A stretch of DNA of 42,191 nucleotides from Dolichospermum sp. LEGE 00240 (GTDB lineage Bacteria > Cyanobacteriota > Cyanobacteriia > Cyanobacteriales > Nostocaceae): the NCBI RefSeq assembly GCF_015207875.1, contig NZ_JADEVZ010000043.1, positions 1-42,191 of the forward strand, given 5' to 3'. The notes beneath the pieces are model-generated. The model ran no database searches and was not told where the DNA came from. It saw only the letters and a program-made list of their open reading frames with translations. Below, in pieces: positions 18,564-26,648 of the stretch (position 1 is the first letter of the stretch; the number at the start of each line of letters is the position of its first letter). A program made the translations under genes and the position numbers.

Positions 18564-19235
18564 TTACAAACCACGGGAGTCATCTCTAACAGCAGGTGTC
18601 TTTGTCGGTTGCTGAACAGAGAGATTGCGGTTGCTTGTTAACACATCTTCTAATTTGATCTGGACACGAGCTTCTGTCTCACGAACGGAACCCGCACTAG
18701 AACCTTCACGACTGATTTGCATGATTTGGGCAAGAACTTGGTCTGCTTTCTGGGCATTTTCTGGTTTCAGCGTAAACAGAGTATTGCGTCCATTGCAACC
18801 AGTGTCATTTGCTGAAACTACGCAAATGACAGTTTTCTTATTAACTCGACCGGTCATCAACACAACATCCTTGAGGCTACCACCACTTTCAGCTACAGCT
18901 TGATTTAATTTCGGTGTCACGATTTGGCAACGGGCTTGAGGAGTAAATTTCTCACCAAAATACTTTGAAGATTCTGAAGTCCAGATAATGACAGGGATTG
19001 GCTGTCCACCGGGGCGCTGACCAACCGTAGCCACGCTATTATCATCTTGAGATACGCAGGTAAATTGAGTCCCAGTATTGGCTACCTCCGATGGGTCTAT
19101 ATCTGGCATCGTACTACTGTTATTATCAATTGTATTATCCACTGGTGGTAAGGCTTGAACCGTATATCCCAAACCAACAATGTGAGATAGGGCTAAAGTG
19201 GCAACTACAATCGCTGTTTTTAATTGATATTTCAT
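18564..19235 (-). CDS. COP23-family exported protein (paralogue 1)
   Basis: A signal peptide (about residues 1-28, ending VQALP) is followed by a COP23 domain (circadian-oscillating 23-kDa protein family, first described as a peripheral membrane protein in a cyanobacterium). Visible hallmarks are FTCVSQ, ATVGQRPGGQPIPVIIWTS, YFGEKFTPQARCQIV, VICVVS and TGC, giving four conserved cysteines that may form two disulfides outside the cytoplasm. AGGAGG upstream of the ATG at 19235 supports the start. The C-terminus ends RGL. The central 160 bp or so is nearly identical to the paralogue at 19340-20020 while the ends differ. Molecular function of the family is unknown. Confidence 0.88.
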   Translation of the reverse strand: MKYQLKTAIVVATLALSHIVGLGYTVQALPPVDNTIDNNSSTMPDIDPSEVANTGTQFTCVSQDDNSVATVGQRPGGQPIPVIIWTSESSKYFGEKFTPQARCQIVTPKLNQAVAESGGSLKDVVLMTGRVNKKTVICVVSANDTGCNGRNTLFTLKPENAQKADQVLAQIMQISREGSSAGSVRETEARVQIKLEDVLTSNRNLSVQQPTKTPAVRDDSRGL

Positions 19236-19339
19236 AAGACCTCCTAAATGTTAAAAAGAAAAAGAAATGAGACTTTTCCGGTTCCTGCCTGAAGTAAATG
19301 TCCAGTTTTCTCTAGGATTTATGAGCAGGATGTTGATAA

Positions 19340-20020
19340 TTACAAACCACCGGGGTTATTTTGAGCAGCAGGTTTTACTCTGGTTTGCCGGAGTGGACGC
19401 TTGGCCTTCATGGTTAGCAAATCCTTTAATCTAACCTGGACACGACCTTTTGTTTCCCGAATTACGCCGGCACTGGAACCCTCACGACTGATTTGCACGA
19501 TTTGGGCAAGAATTTGGTCTGCCTTCTTGGCATTCCTGGAGTTTAAGGTAAACAGAGTATTACTACCATCACAACCAGTGTCATTGATAGAAACTACGCA
19601 AATGACGGTTTTACTTCCGACTTGACCGTTCATCAACACAACATCCTTGAGGCTACCACCACTTTCAGCTACAGCCTGATTTAATTTTGGTGTCACGATT
19701 TGGCAACGGGCTTGAGGAGTAAATTTCTCACCAAAATACTTTGAAGATGCTGAAGTCCAAATAATGACAGGGATTGGCTGTCCACCGGGTCGCTGACCAA
19801 CCGTAGCCACGTTACCATCACCCTGGGGGACGCAGGTAAATTCAGTTGCAGCGTCCGCTTGCTCCAACGGGTCTACATCTGGAATCGTACTCCTGTTACT
19901 ATTATCAACATCAACAGTATTATCTATTGGCGGTAGAGCTTGAACTATAGATCCCAAAGCAAAAATGCTGGATAGGGATAGGGTGGCAACTGCAATCGCT
20001 GTTTTCAATTGATGTTTCAT
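19340..20020 (-). CDS. COP23-family exported protein (paralogue 2)
   Basis: Same architecture as its neighbour: signal peptide (about residues 1-28), Pro/Asp/Asn-rich spacer, then the COP23 domain with FTCVPQ, ATVGQRPGGQPIPVIIWTS, the ARCQIV cysteine, VICVVS and TGC. The C-terminus ends in GGL. It lies 104 bp upstream of paralogue 1 and 39 bp downstream of the beta-helix gene, all on the minus strand, so one transcript is likely. A GAGG ribosome-binding motif precedes the ATG at 20020. Export and disulfide formation are inferred from the signal peptide and conserved cysteines. Confidence 0.88.
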   Translation of the reverse strand: MKHQLKTAIAVATLSLSSIFALGSIVQALPPIDNTVDVDNSNRSTIPDVDPLEQADAATEFTCVPQGDGNVATVGQRPGGQPIPVIIWTSASSKYFGEKFTPQARCQIVTPKLNQAVAESGGSLKDVVLMNGQVGSKTVICVVSINDTGCDGSNTLFTLNSRNAKKADQILAQIVQISREGSSAGVIRETKGRVQVRLKDLLTMKAKRPLRQTRVKPAAQNNPGGL

Positions 20021-20059
20021 AAAACCTCGTAGATTTGAATGTTAATTTGATGCAGAAAC

Positions 20060-21295
20060 CTATAAACCACCAGGTTGCTGCCGGGAAGCAGGGCTGGGGG
20101 AATTTGCTAAAGCTTTGAGAACGCCAGTAGCTTGATTATATTCGTAACTGCTGGCTGTTAAGTCAGGCTGGGGTGTAACACAGTATCGTTTACCACTCAT
20201 CATGATGGTAATTATTTGGCGACCAGAGGCACAGGAAACGGGTGTTAATTCCCATTGTCGTAGGAGTGCTATGTTGGGATCACTGACTGATAAATTATCG
20301 CTTTGCGAAGAGTTTGGTGTTGGTGTTTGAATTTTACCTACTTCTACTGAACCAACAATCCGTGAGACATCAAAATTGTTACCAACAGCAGAAATGGTGT
20401 TATTTTTGGTAGCATTTTGGAGGTTGTAACGACCATTGTTGCCGATGATATTACCACCAGGATTATCGTTTGTCCCCAGATCAGGTGCAGCATCCCGGGT
20501 GAGGACAATACCATCCCGTGTGTTGTTCTGAATTACATTTTTACGCACTACAGGTGTAGCCGATTCGGTGATTACTATACCATCTTTGTTTTGGACGATT
20601 TGGTTTTCTATGACTGAGGGTGTGGAAGTATCACCAATGGCTAAACCAAAGCCATTATTTTGAAATAGATTATTACGAATTTCGCCCTGGCTTGATTTGG
20701 TTACGGAAATGCCGTTGGCAATATTTTGCACAAATCGGTTATTTTTGACTTGAGGATTTCCCTCGCCTGTGACAAATACACCTTCTCTGAAGTTTCTAGT
20801 AAATGTATTATGTATGATAGTGGGGTTTGTTGATTCTACCCATACACCCGTACCCCTTTCATTAGTGTTGGTGACTGTGACACCAACAATTGTGGTATCT
20901 TGATCTGCCAGGATAGTAATATTCTGTTTAGCAAAAATGCGACTGATATGATCACCACCACCTGAAATAAGGACTCTCTCACCTTTGCTGGATTCATCAC
21001 CCCGTAATGTTACGCCTGGTTTAAGTATGATCGGGAATGATTCATTACTATAATTGCCAGGAGATAACTGAATAACTGTACCTGGTTTGGCTCGACTGAG
21101 GGCGGAAGTAATGGTTTTATATGGGTTTGCTGATGTTCCATCTTCAGCAGTATTTAAACCATTAACAGGATTAACATAAATTACTTGGGCAACGGGAGGC
21201 AATTCGGCTTGTACTGGGAATGTGAAAATTAGGGAGCTAGATATGGCTAATGTCGTCACGAAGAAAGGGGTTTTTGATCTGAAGCGATTACTCAT
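20060..21295 (-). CDS. Exported right-handed beta-helix protein (DUF1565-like) with two-Cys C-terminal domain
   Basis: A signal peptide (about residues 1-30, FPVQA end) leads into a DUF1565-like opening (VNPVNGLNTAEDGTSANPYKTI) and parallel beta-helix repeats rich in IxxNxF / NNxxxGI / GNP steps (about 40-310). Residues 339-395 form the same domain found twice in the TPR-protease: WELT-x-VSC, TIM, GK-x-YCV-x-P-x-P, Y-x-YN-x3-G-x-L. The C-terminus ends QQPGGL. GAGGAG precedes the ATG at 21295. Beta-helix proteins of this type often bind or process polysaccharides or form surface structures; no catalytic residues can be named here. Confidence 0.88.
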   Translation of the reverse strand: MSNRFRSKTPFFVTTLAISSSLIFTFPVQAELPPVAQVIYVNPVNGLNTAEDGTSANPYKTITSALSRAKPGTVIQLSPGNYSNESFPIILKPGVTLRGDESSKGERVLISGGGDHISRIFAKQNITILADQDTTIVGVTVTNTNERGTGVWVESTNPTIIHNTFTRNFREGVFVTGEGNPQVKNNRFVQNIANGISVTKSSQGEIRNNLFQNNGFGLAIGDTSTPSVIENQIVQNKDGIVITESATPVVRKNVIQNNTRDGIVLTRDAAPDLGTNDNPGGNIIGNNGRYNLQNATKNNTISAVGNNFDVSRIVGSVEVGKIQTPTPNSSQSDNLSVSDPNIALLRQWELTPVSCASGRQIITIMMSGKRYCVTPQPDLTASSYEYNQATGVLKALANSPSPASRQQPGGL

Positions 21296-21332
21296 AAATA
21301 ACTCCTCGATTTGATGAGTAGATGATTATTTA

Positions 21333-21493
21333 GGGTTTGCTGAACAAGTTGTCTGCGAGGGCAAGGAACAGGGAACAGTTTCAGCTATGTGAATATCCTC
21401 AATTTTCTAAATTCGACACAGAAAAATGCAACTATTTTGAGACACTATCAGCTAAAACCTTGCACTTTTTTATGATAAAAATCTGCTAACCCC
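21333..21493. repeat. MITE-like repeat, copy B (inverted relative to copy A)
   Basis: Read on the minus strand, the segment shows the same ordered words as 18221-18470: GGGTTAGCAGA, GTGCAAGGTTTT, ATAGCTGAAACT, then CAGACAACTTGTTCAGCAAACCC at its end (21333-21355). Copies A and B bracket the beta-helix and both COP23 genes in opposite orientation. A third, solo end (TATCAGCAAGCCCTA) lies at 23262-23276. Confidence 0.6.
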
Positions 21494-21921
21494 TTACTAA
21501 TAAACGGTTTTAGGTCTATTCAGCATAGCACTATTTATTTATTACAGACGATTATACCATAAATACTAGGATAATCTTAAAGTCATATATATACATTACT
21601 TATATACACTTAATCGAGGTTATTTGCTAAAACACCCGTTCTTCCGTTAATAATCCCAAAATCACCGTTTTGAGCAACTCAGGAAATTCTTATAAAACGA
21701 AAAAAATCTAGCTGGTCGCGGGTCAGTACTTGTCGGTTAAGCGACAGCGAAACCCAACAGAATTTTTGATAATGTTGGGTTATGGCTATGGCTCCTACGT
21801 CGCCACGCAAGCTATCGCCACACTTCGTGAACGTTCCATTGCTCCGCAACGCTGACGCGAACAACCCAACCTACCGGATAATGACTTTTTAGGCTTAACC
21901 GAGCAGTATTGACACAGGAGG
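21494..21921. repeat. Non-coding region with AACCCAAC palindromic repeats
   Basis: The left part (21494-21700) is AT-rich and could hold the promoter of the beta-helix/COP23 transcript; no clear boxes are assigned. The right part contains a perfect 9-bp inverted repeat AACCCAACA / TGTTGGGTT (21751-21759 with 21773-21781) and a further AACCCAACC near 21864, a dispersed repeat type common in Nostocales. Open frames across it look like repeat translations and are not called genes. Confidence 0.5.
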
Positions 21922-23133
21922 CTATTTGATCGCGGTTCTCAATTGTTTGAGTATGCCACCAATACCGACGAAACCTGTATTTCGAGAGAGATTCTTGAGA
22001 GCTTTAGGTTCGCTTTGGAGAATAATTCCGTTGTAGGCAACAATAGCATCGTTCAGCTTATTGATATTTACACTTAGCCTAGCACCGCTTTGACCAATGA
22101 CATAAACGGGTTTGAGAGCTTTAGTTCCTGCTATTATCTGTCCTGATGTTGCTTGGGCTAGGGGCTGATTTGGTAAGGAAGTGTTAGTAGAAACAGTAGA
22201 ACCAAACAAACCTGCGAGAGATGTGACTAGTGCTGTTGCTAGTTGTGGAGAAATACCCGCAGCAGTGAGACTGTTTGTCAGAGCTACCGCAGCCTGTTGT
22301 GACCCAGCACCGCCTGTAAGCAGTGAACCAACAGCAGCAGTATCACCACCTCCAGCAGCAGTATCACCACCACCTCCAGCAGTATCACCACCACCTCCAG
22401 CAGTATCACCACCACCTCCAGCAGCATCACCACCACCTCCAGCAGTATCACCACCGCCAGCAGCAGCACCACCACCAGCATCACCACCACCGCCAGCAAC
22501 AGCACCACCACCAGCATCACCACCGCCAGCAGCAGCACCGCCACCACCTACAGCAGTACCACCACCTGCTGTGCTAAGAGTCTGAACAATAGCAGCAGCC
22601 AACTGATTCACAGTAACCTGGACTTGTGGAGCCAGAGTGATCACAATAGTGTTCCCCGTTGCACTGTCTGTTACAGTGACGCTAGATGAAGTTGATTCTA
22701 CGGTCGCTGCTGAAACGGGAACTGTAGATGATGCGGTAGTTGTGTCACCTCCTCCTGTAGTTGTGTCACCTCCTCCTGTAGTTGTGCCACCAGTGGTACT
22801 AACCGCCGACAGAGTACCTGCTGTGGAAACACCAGTTGTAATGGTGGCGGAAACACCAGTTATGATAGGAATGGTGATAGAAGTTCCTGTTGCTGTTGTT
22901 GCTGTTACTGCTGGTGTTGTTGTTCCTCCTATCGTTGTTGTTGTCGGTGTTGTTGTCGTTGTGGTTGGCACGGAAAAACCACTAGTTTGTGAAGCACTAG
23001 TAGCAGCGCCAGCATCAACACCGGCTGTACCTTTACTGGGACTGAAACTCTGGGCTTTGTTTGGTAACTGCCAAGCAAATAACAGCAGAGGACTCAAGCT
23101 GAGGGCAAAAATGAGATTTCTGGTTTTCAACAT
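21922..23133 (-). CDS. Exported Gly/Ala/Asp/Thr-repeat protein
   Basis: A signal peptide (about residues 1-28) is followed by Thr-rich stretches, a Ser/Thr/Val-rich beta-like region and, at about residues 190-270, a low-complexity array of GGGGDTA / GGGDA units encoded by 21-nt DNA repeats (about 22340-22560). The C-terminal 130 residues return to normal composition and include GFVGIGGILKQLRTAIK at the end. I recognise no family. The composition suggests a flexible or fibrous exported protein, and the Asp-Gly pattern could bind calcium, which is speculation. It lies between the beta-barrel-like gene and the beta-helix gene on the same strand. Confidence 0.75.
   Translation of the reverse strand: MLKTRNLIFALSLSPLLLFAWQLPNKAQSFSPSKGTAGVDAGAATSASQTSGFSVPTTTTTTPTTTTIGGTTTPAVTATTATGTSITIPIITGVSATITTGVSTAGTLSAVSTTGGTTTGGGDTTTGGGDTTTASSTVPVSAATVESTSSSVTVTDSATGNTIVITLAPQVQVTVNQLAAAIVQTLSTAGGGTAVGGGGAAAGGGDAGGGAVAGGGGDAGGGAAAGGGDTAGGGGDAAGGGGDTAGGGGDTAGGGGDTAAGGGDTAAVGSLLTGGAGSQQAAVALTNSLTAAGISPQLATALVTSLAGLFGSTVSTNTSLPNQPLAQATSGQIIAGTKALKPVYVIGQSGARLSVNINKLNDAIVAYNGIILQSEPKALKNLSRNTGFVGIGGILKQLRTAIK
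22340..22560. repeat. 21-nt coding microsatellite
   Basis: Units close to CCAGCAGTATCACCACCACCT follow each other without gaps and drift to shorter variants toward 22560. All six frames stay open over part of it, which explains several false open frames. Copy number is likely variable between strains. Confidence 0.85.
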
Positions 23134-23275
23134 GATGATTATCTAAAATATGGAACTGTTTGACAATTGATGCTATAGTCACTGATTCCCTGGATATTTT
23201 TTGGCTCTAATATCCCTTGAAATTTTTATATACAAGGGTTTCAGGTTTATCGCCACGCTACTCTATCAGCAAGCC

Positions 23276-24304
23276 CTATTTAGGCAAGAAATTGAAACCA
23301 TAACCTATACTTAGCGCAAATGTTGTGCCGCCTACACTGTTATCTGTGAGATCCGCACCTTGGACTGTAATTGTTAAGGGTAACGTAGGCATAGGCACGA
23401 AGGAAGCACCAAGGTTTAAGCCAACCCCACTCCAGCCAAAGCCCACACCGATTTGGGGATGAACTTGCACACCTGCTCCAGCAAATACACCAGTACTGGC
23501 GTTACCTTGCCTAAAGTCACCACCTCCAACCCCCAGAGAGAATGAGACGGGCATTTTATTCACAGCATCATTAGGCCTTAAAAGAGAGTAAGTTGTCACC
23601 ACACCATAGACGCTGGAAGGCCTGATTTCTTCACTACTGGCTTCAGTCTGATACTGGGCAAAGGCTTTCCAGCCTGCAGCTACACCAACTTGATTGGTTC
23701 CTTTAGCGTAGACAATGCGGTGAGCTTTTAAGTCAAAGGTGCCATTAGCACCAAAGTTTTTGACACTACCGTTGTTGAAGGATAATTCTAGACCAACTAG
23801 TTTTTGGGAATTCCCTAAACCAAAACCAATGCTGGTACTCGCGTCTATGTCATTTATAGAGTTACCCCTGTTACCAGCGGTTGCTGCTGATGCTCCCACA
23901 AACGCATCACCCATGTTAGCGCCGAAGGCACTGGGAGCAGCAAAACTGAGTCCAGGTGGGTAGGTTGGCTTAGGTTGTGCTATTTTGAGTTTGATGAGGG
24001 GTTCAACTAGTAGCTCTTGGCGGATTTTATTAATATCATCCGGATTGCTGTCCGCTGTTTGTGCAATTAGTTGTGGTTGTTGTTGCTCAGAAATAGATTC
24101 AACCTTTGGTTCTAATTTTGCGGCTGTGACTACTTTATCTGTGATTAGTTCACTGGGCTGATTTTCAGTTACTATGTCATCTGCCGCAGATGCGGAATTA
24201 ACTGAAATGATGGTAGTAATCAGCAAACTTGGCAGGGTTAGCAATAAACCCAAGTAGCAAAAGCGTTTGTAGTGATTAATTAGTATAAGAGAATGCTTTT
24301 TCAT
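23276..24304 (-). CDS. Exported beta-barrel-like protein, probably outer membrane
   Basis: The signal peptide (about residues 1-40, SVNSASAAD end) precedes a variable Gln/Glu/Ile-rich segment and, from about residue 120, alternating Gly-rich amphipathic strands (SIGFGLG, LVGLELSFNNGSV, VGVAAGWKAFAQYQ, VSFSLGVGGGDF, GVFAGAGVQVHPQIGVGFGWSGVGLNLGA in pieces) ending ALSIGYGFNF. This is the look of an outer-membrane barrel of roughly ten to twelve strands; no named family is recognised. The longest frame starts GTG at 24325; the ATG at 24304 is preferred, with GAGGAG about 13 nt upstream. A TTG at 24310, 7 nt from the same motif, is an alternative. Confidence 0.7.
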   Translation of the reverse strand: MKKHSLILINHYKRFCYLGLLLTLPSLLITTIISVNSASAADDIVTENQPSELITDKVVTAAKLEPKVESISEQQQPQLIAQTADSNPDDINKIRQELLVEPLIKLKIAQPKPTYPPGLSFAAPSAFGANMGDAFVGASAATAGNRGNSINDIDASTSIGFGLGNSQKLVGLELSFNNGSVKNFGANGTFDLKAHRIVYAKGTNQVGVAAGWKAFAQYQTEASSEEIRPSSVYGVVTTYSLLRPNDAVNKMPVSFSLGVGGGDFRQGNASTGVFAGAGVQVHPQIGVGFGWSGVGLNLGASFVPMPTLPLTITVQGADLTDNSVGGTTFALSIGYGFNFLPK

Positions 24305-24325
24305 CTTCAAAATATCACTCCTCAC

Positions 24326-24804
24326 AAGATGTTATGCAGTGGCAAAAATTCATTCTCCTGTATACAGCTATACAAGATAGTTTTTGAATTTGACTGAATT
24401 AAGTAGGTGGATGTGAAATAACCAAAATGTGTAACGATATGTAAATTCACCTCAATGGGTCATTATCGTTGAGTTTTAGTCATTTCAAAAAACGAAATAT
24501 ATTTTGATTTTCTTCCGCCCAGGCACTTAAATATTCAGACGAAATACTAACTATTTTGTATATATATCTACAAAGGAATTGACCACACGCTTTTGATTAT
24601 ACAGGAAATGTAACTTTAAAGGCAAGCTTTACATAAGTAAATATTTTCTTTAAATTAACTACGAGTTTTTAAATATATATAAGTTAATATTAAGGCTGTA
24701 GCAAAATACTACAGCGCAGGATGTGAAACATTGGGGAGAGTTTTTTGTAAGGTGACAAAATAGCAGTTCTGGATTGTTTTTTCAGGAAATACTCTCAATA
24801 GTTC
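24326..24804. other. Non-coding region between the island and dnaJ-like gene
   Basis: AT-rich with no gene seen. A TTAAGTAGGTG word at 24399-24409 equals the end of the MITE at 35753-35861 but its partner end is not found. A 7-bp inverted repeat GCTGTAG / CTACAGC with a 7-nt loop lies at 24695-24715, downstream of the dnaJ-like gene (minus strand), without a clear T-run. The promoter of the exported-protein island should lie in the left part. Confidence 0.45.
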
Positions 24805-25782
24805 TTACAATTTAACTTGTGCTAAATGACTACGGGGGTTGTAAGTGCGGATAGCCCGAATTTTTTCATAACATTCTCGTTCTTGGGGGGTGAGGTCTTT
24901 GGGGGGAGCGATCGCTACTTTGACAAATTGATCACCACGTCCACCTTTAGCTATAGGCCAGCCCTTACCACGTAAGCGCAGAGATTGACCAGAACGAACT
25001 CCCGCAGGTAGCTTAACACTAACATGACCATCGGGTGTGGGTACATCTATGGCTGCACCTAATGTGGCTTCATCAGGGGTAATTAAGACTTCGCAAACCA
25101 GATTGTCCCCTTCTATTTGGAAAAAAGTATGGGGTTGTAATTCTACCTTTAAGTATAAATCTCCCCGTTGTTGACTCATGGGGTTAATTTGGCCTTTTCC
25201 TTTCACCCGTAAACGAGTCCCAGTTTTAGCACCACCAGGAATACGCACATCAATAGTTTCGTTTCCTAAACTAAACCGTTTTTGAATACCGGAAAATGCT
25301 TCTGCAAAAGTTAAAATAATTACAGCTTCTGTATCTTGTGTGCCGCCAATACCGCTATCTGGAAAACCAAAATCGTTAAAACCGCCACCTGGTCTGCTGG
25401 GAGGAGTCCGATAAGAGTAACTTTGTCGTCCGCTGCCAGGACCTGCACCACCAAATAATTCGTTTAAGAAGTCATTAAAACTGCCGTATTGACCAAAATC
25501 AACTCCGCCCATATCCCCAGGACCACCACCGGGAAAACCTTGACCGGCTTGTTTCCAATATTGACCAAATTGATCGTATTTTTTGCGTTTATCTGGGTCT
25601 GATAATACTTCGTAGGCTTCATTAACTTCTTTAAATTTGGCTTCCGCCTGTTTGTTATTGGGGTTAACATCAGGATGAAATTTACGGGCTAGTTTGCGAA
25701 AAGCTTGTTTAATTTCTTCTGAAGTGGCGGTTTTACTAATTCCTAACATTGCATAATAGTCTTTAAAGTCGGTTGCAGCCAT
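24805..25782 (-). CDS. DnaJ-type co-chaperone (type II, CbpA-like)
   Basis: J-domain co-chaperone that stimulates a DnaK partner in the cytoplasm. The J domain occupies about residues 1-75 with the HPD tripeptide in [12 protein letters not shown] Gly/Phe-rich segment (about 80-150) follows, then two C-terminal substrate-binding domains (about 150-310). The cysteine zinc-finger of type I DnaJ is absent, which makes it CbpA/type II. The start is well supported by AGGAGG 9-10 nt upstream of the ATG at 25782. It follows the P-loop kinase gene but a MITE now separates them. Confidence 0.93.
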   Translation of the reverse strand: MAATDFKDYYAMLGISKTATSEEIKQAFRKLARKFHPDVNPNNKQAEAKFKEVNEAYEVLSDPDKRKKYDQFGQYWKQAGQGFPGGGPGDMGGVDFGQYGSFNDFLNELFGGAGPGSGRQSYSYRTPPSRPGGGFNDFGFPDSGIGGTQDTEAVIILTFAEAFSGIQKRFSLGNETIDVRIPGGAKTGTRLRVKGKGQINPMSQQRGDLYLKVELQPHTFFQIEGDNLVCEVLITPDEATLGAAIDVPTPDGHVSVKLPAGVRSGQSLRLRGKGWPIAKGGRGDQFVKVAIAPPKDLTPQERECYEKIRAIRTYNPRSHLAQVKL

Positions 25783-25940
25783 CTACTAGCCTCCTATATA
25801 AGTTTACGTGATGTTTTTTCTAACTTTTATTTGGTCTAATCTCAGATAAAAAGACCCTGACATTAGACTAACAAATCATTCCTATGATCAAGTGTGGTTC
25901 TTGCTGAATGGGCGATCGCAATTCCCGTACTTCTGCTATA

Positions 25941-26089
25941 CCTGAGTTCGACATAAGATAGTTTGTGGAAAACTGCCCCAAGTATGAGTCTCAAACCCTT
26001 ATGATCTCGTTGAAAAAATCATAACTCCGTTCGCGTAGCGTCTCCGAAGGAGAAACTCCGAATTCCGAACTCCTAACACCGAACTCAGG
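25941..26089. mobile_element. MITE with perfect 9-bp target-site duplication
   Basis: A 149-bp element with terminal inverted repeats CCTGAGTTCG / CGAACTCAGG, flanked on both sides by the direct repeat TCTGCTATA (25932-25940 and 26090-26098). A second, diverged copy in opposite orientation is at 35558-35686. There is no coding capacity. It sits about 10 bp beyond the kinase stop codon. Confidence 0.88.
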
Positions 26090-26099
26090 TCTGCTATAA

Positions 26100-26555
26100 T
26101 TAAAAGAATATAAGCTCATCTATTCCTTCTTCTACACTAGGGGGAGCATCCTGGAGTTGACGGTGCATTCGGAGAATTATATCTTGGGGAACTTGGCGAA
26201 TCCGTCTTTGATTTCGGGCCAAACATAGCCAAACTGGAGTTTTTACCCAAACCCCCATAATATAACTAAAGCCATAATCACGGGCGAGGGTAATTACTTC
26301 CCGACGATTTTTCCTTTGGGCGTTGGTAGCATCAAAAATCACTTGTTGATCCGCAGCTATGGCTTGTTGTAATTGTCGTTCCAGTTCCCGCCAAATTAGC
26401 GGCCATGGTCCTTGAATTGCTTCTGAGCCAAAAAGCTGCCCTCGGATAGCATCTGTGGAAATTAGCTGCATCTGAGGGCATTCTGTCAATAATTGTTTTG
26501 CTAGGGTTGATTTACCGCTACCAGGAAGACCAATTAGCAAAATTAATTTAGTCAT
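26100..26555 (-). CDS. Small P-loop kinase (AAA/PNK-like)
   Basis: A 151-residue P-loop phosphotransferase with Walker A GLPGSGKS at about residues 9-16, a substrate-side STDAIR motif, and VIFDATNAQRKNRRE, the signature of the polynucleotide-kinase/zeta-like group of small ATP-binding proteins. The cellular substrate is unknown. The frame is open to 26603, but codons upstream of the ATG at 26555 only translate GGGAACA heptamers, so the shorter start is used. The gene is downstream of glgC on the same strand (94 bp between the two by this start). No antitoxin-like neighbour is present, so a toxin role is not supported. Confidence 0.83.
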   Translation of the reverse strand: MTKLILLIGLPGSGKSTLAKQLLTECPQMQLISTDAIRGQLFGSEAIQGPWPLIWRELERQLQQAIAADQQVIFDATNAQRKNRREVITLARDYGFSYIMGVWVKTPVWLCLARNQRRIRQVPQDIILRMHRQLQDAPPSVEEGIDELIFF

Positions 26556-26556
26556 A

Positions 26557-26640
26557 GGGAATAGGGAACAGGGAACAGGGAACAAGAAAGATAAATCATC
26601 CAATTACCAATTACCAATTACCAATTACCAATTACCAATC
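26557..26640. repeat. Heptamer repeat arrays (GGGAACA and CCAATTA)
   Basis: Four GGGAATA/GGGAACA heptamers (26557-26584) abut the kinase start codon, and five perfect CCAATTA heptamers (26600-26634, plus a partial) follow. Both are typical short tandemly repeated sequences of filamentous cyanobacteria. Confidence 0.9.
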
Positions 26641-26648
26641 ACTACTAA

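Noticed and set aside
21679-21864. Minus-strand 61-residue open frame
   Set aside because: It runs through the AACCCAAC repeat patch and reads like a translation of dispersed repeat words.
22181-22585. Long plus-strand open frames (Pro-rich, His/Gln-rich) opposite the Gly-rich protein gene
   Set aside because: They are translations of the 21-nt repeat in other frames; composition is purely repeat-driven and there is no ribosome-binding site or signal of selection.
26100-26555. Zeta-toxin-type toxin-antitoxin system
   Set aside because: The protein is a small P-loop kinase resembling PNK-like enzymes, but there is no epsilon-like antitoxin gene next to it.
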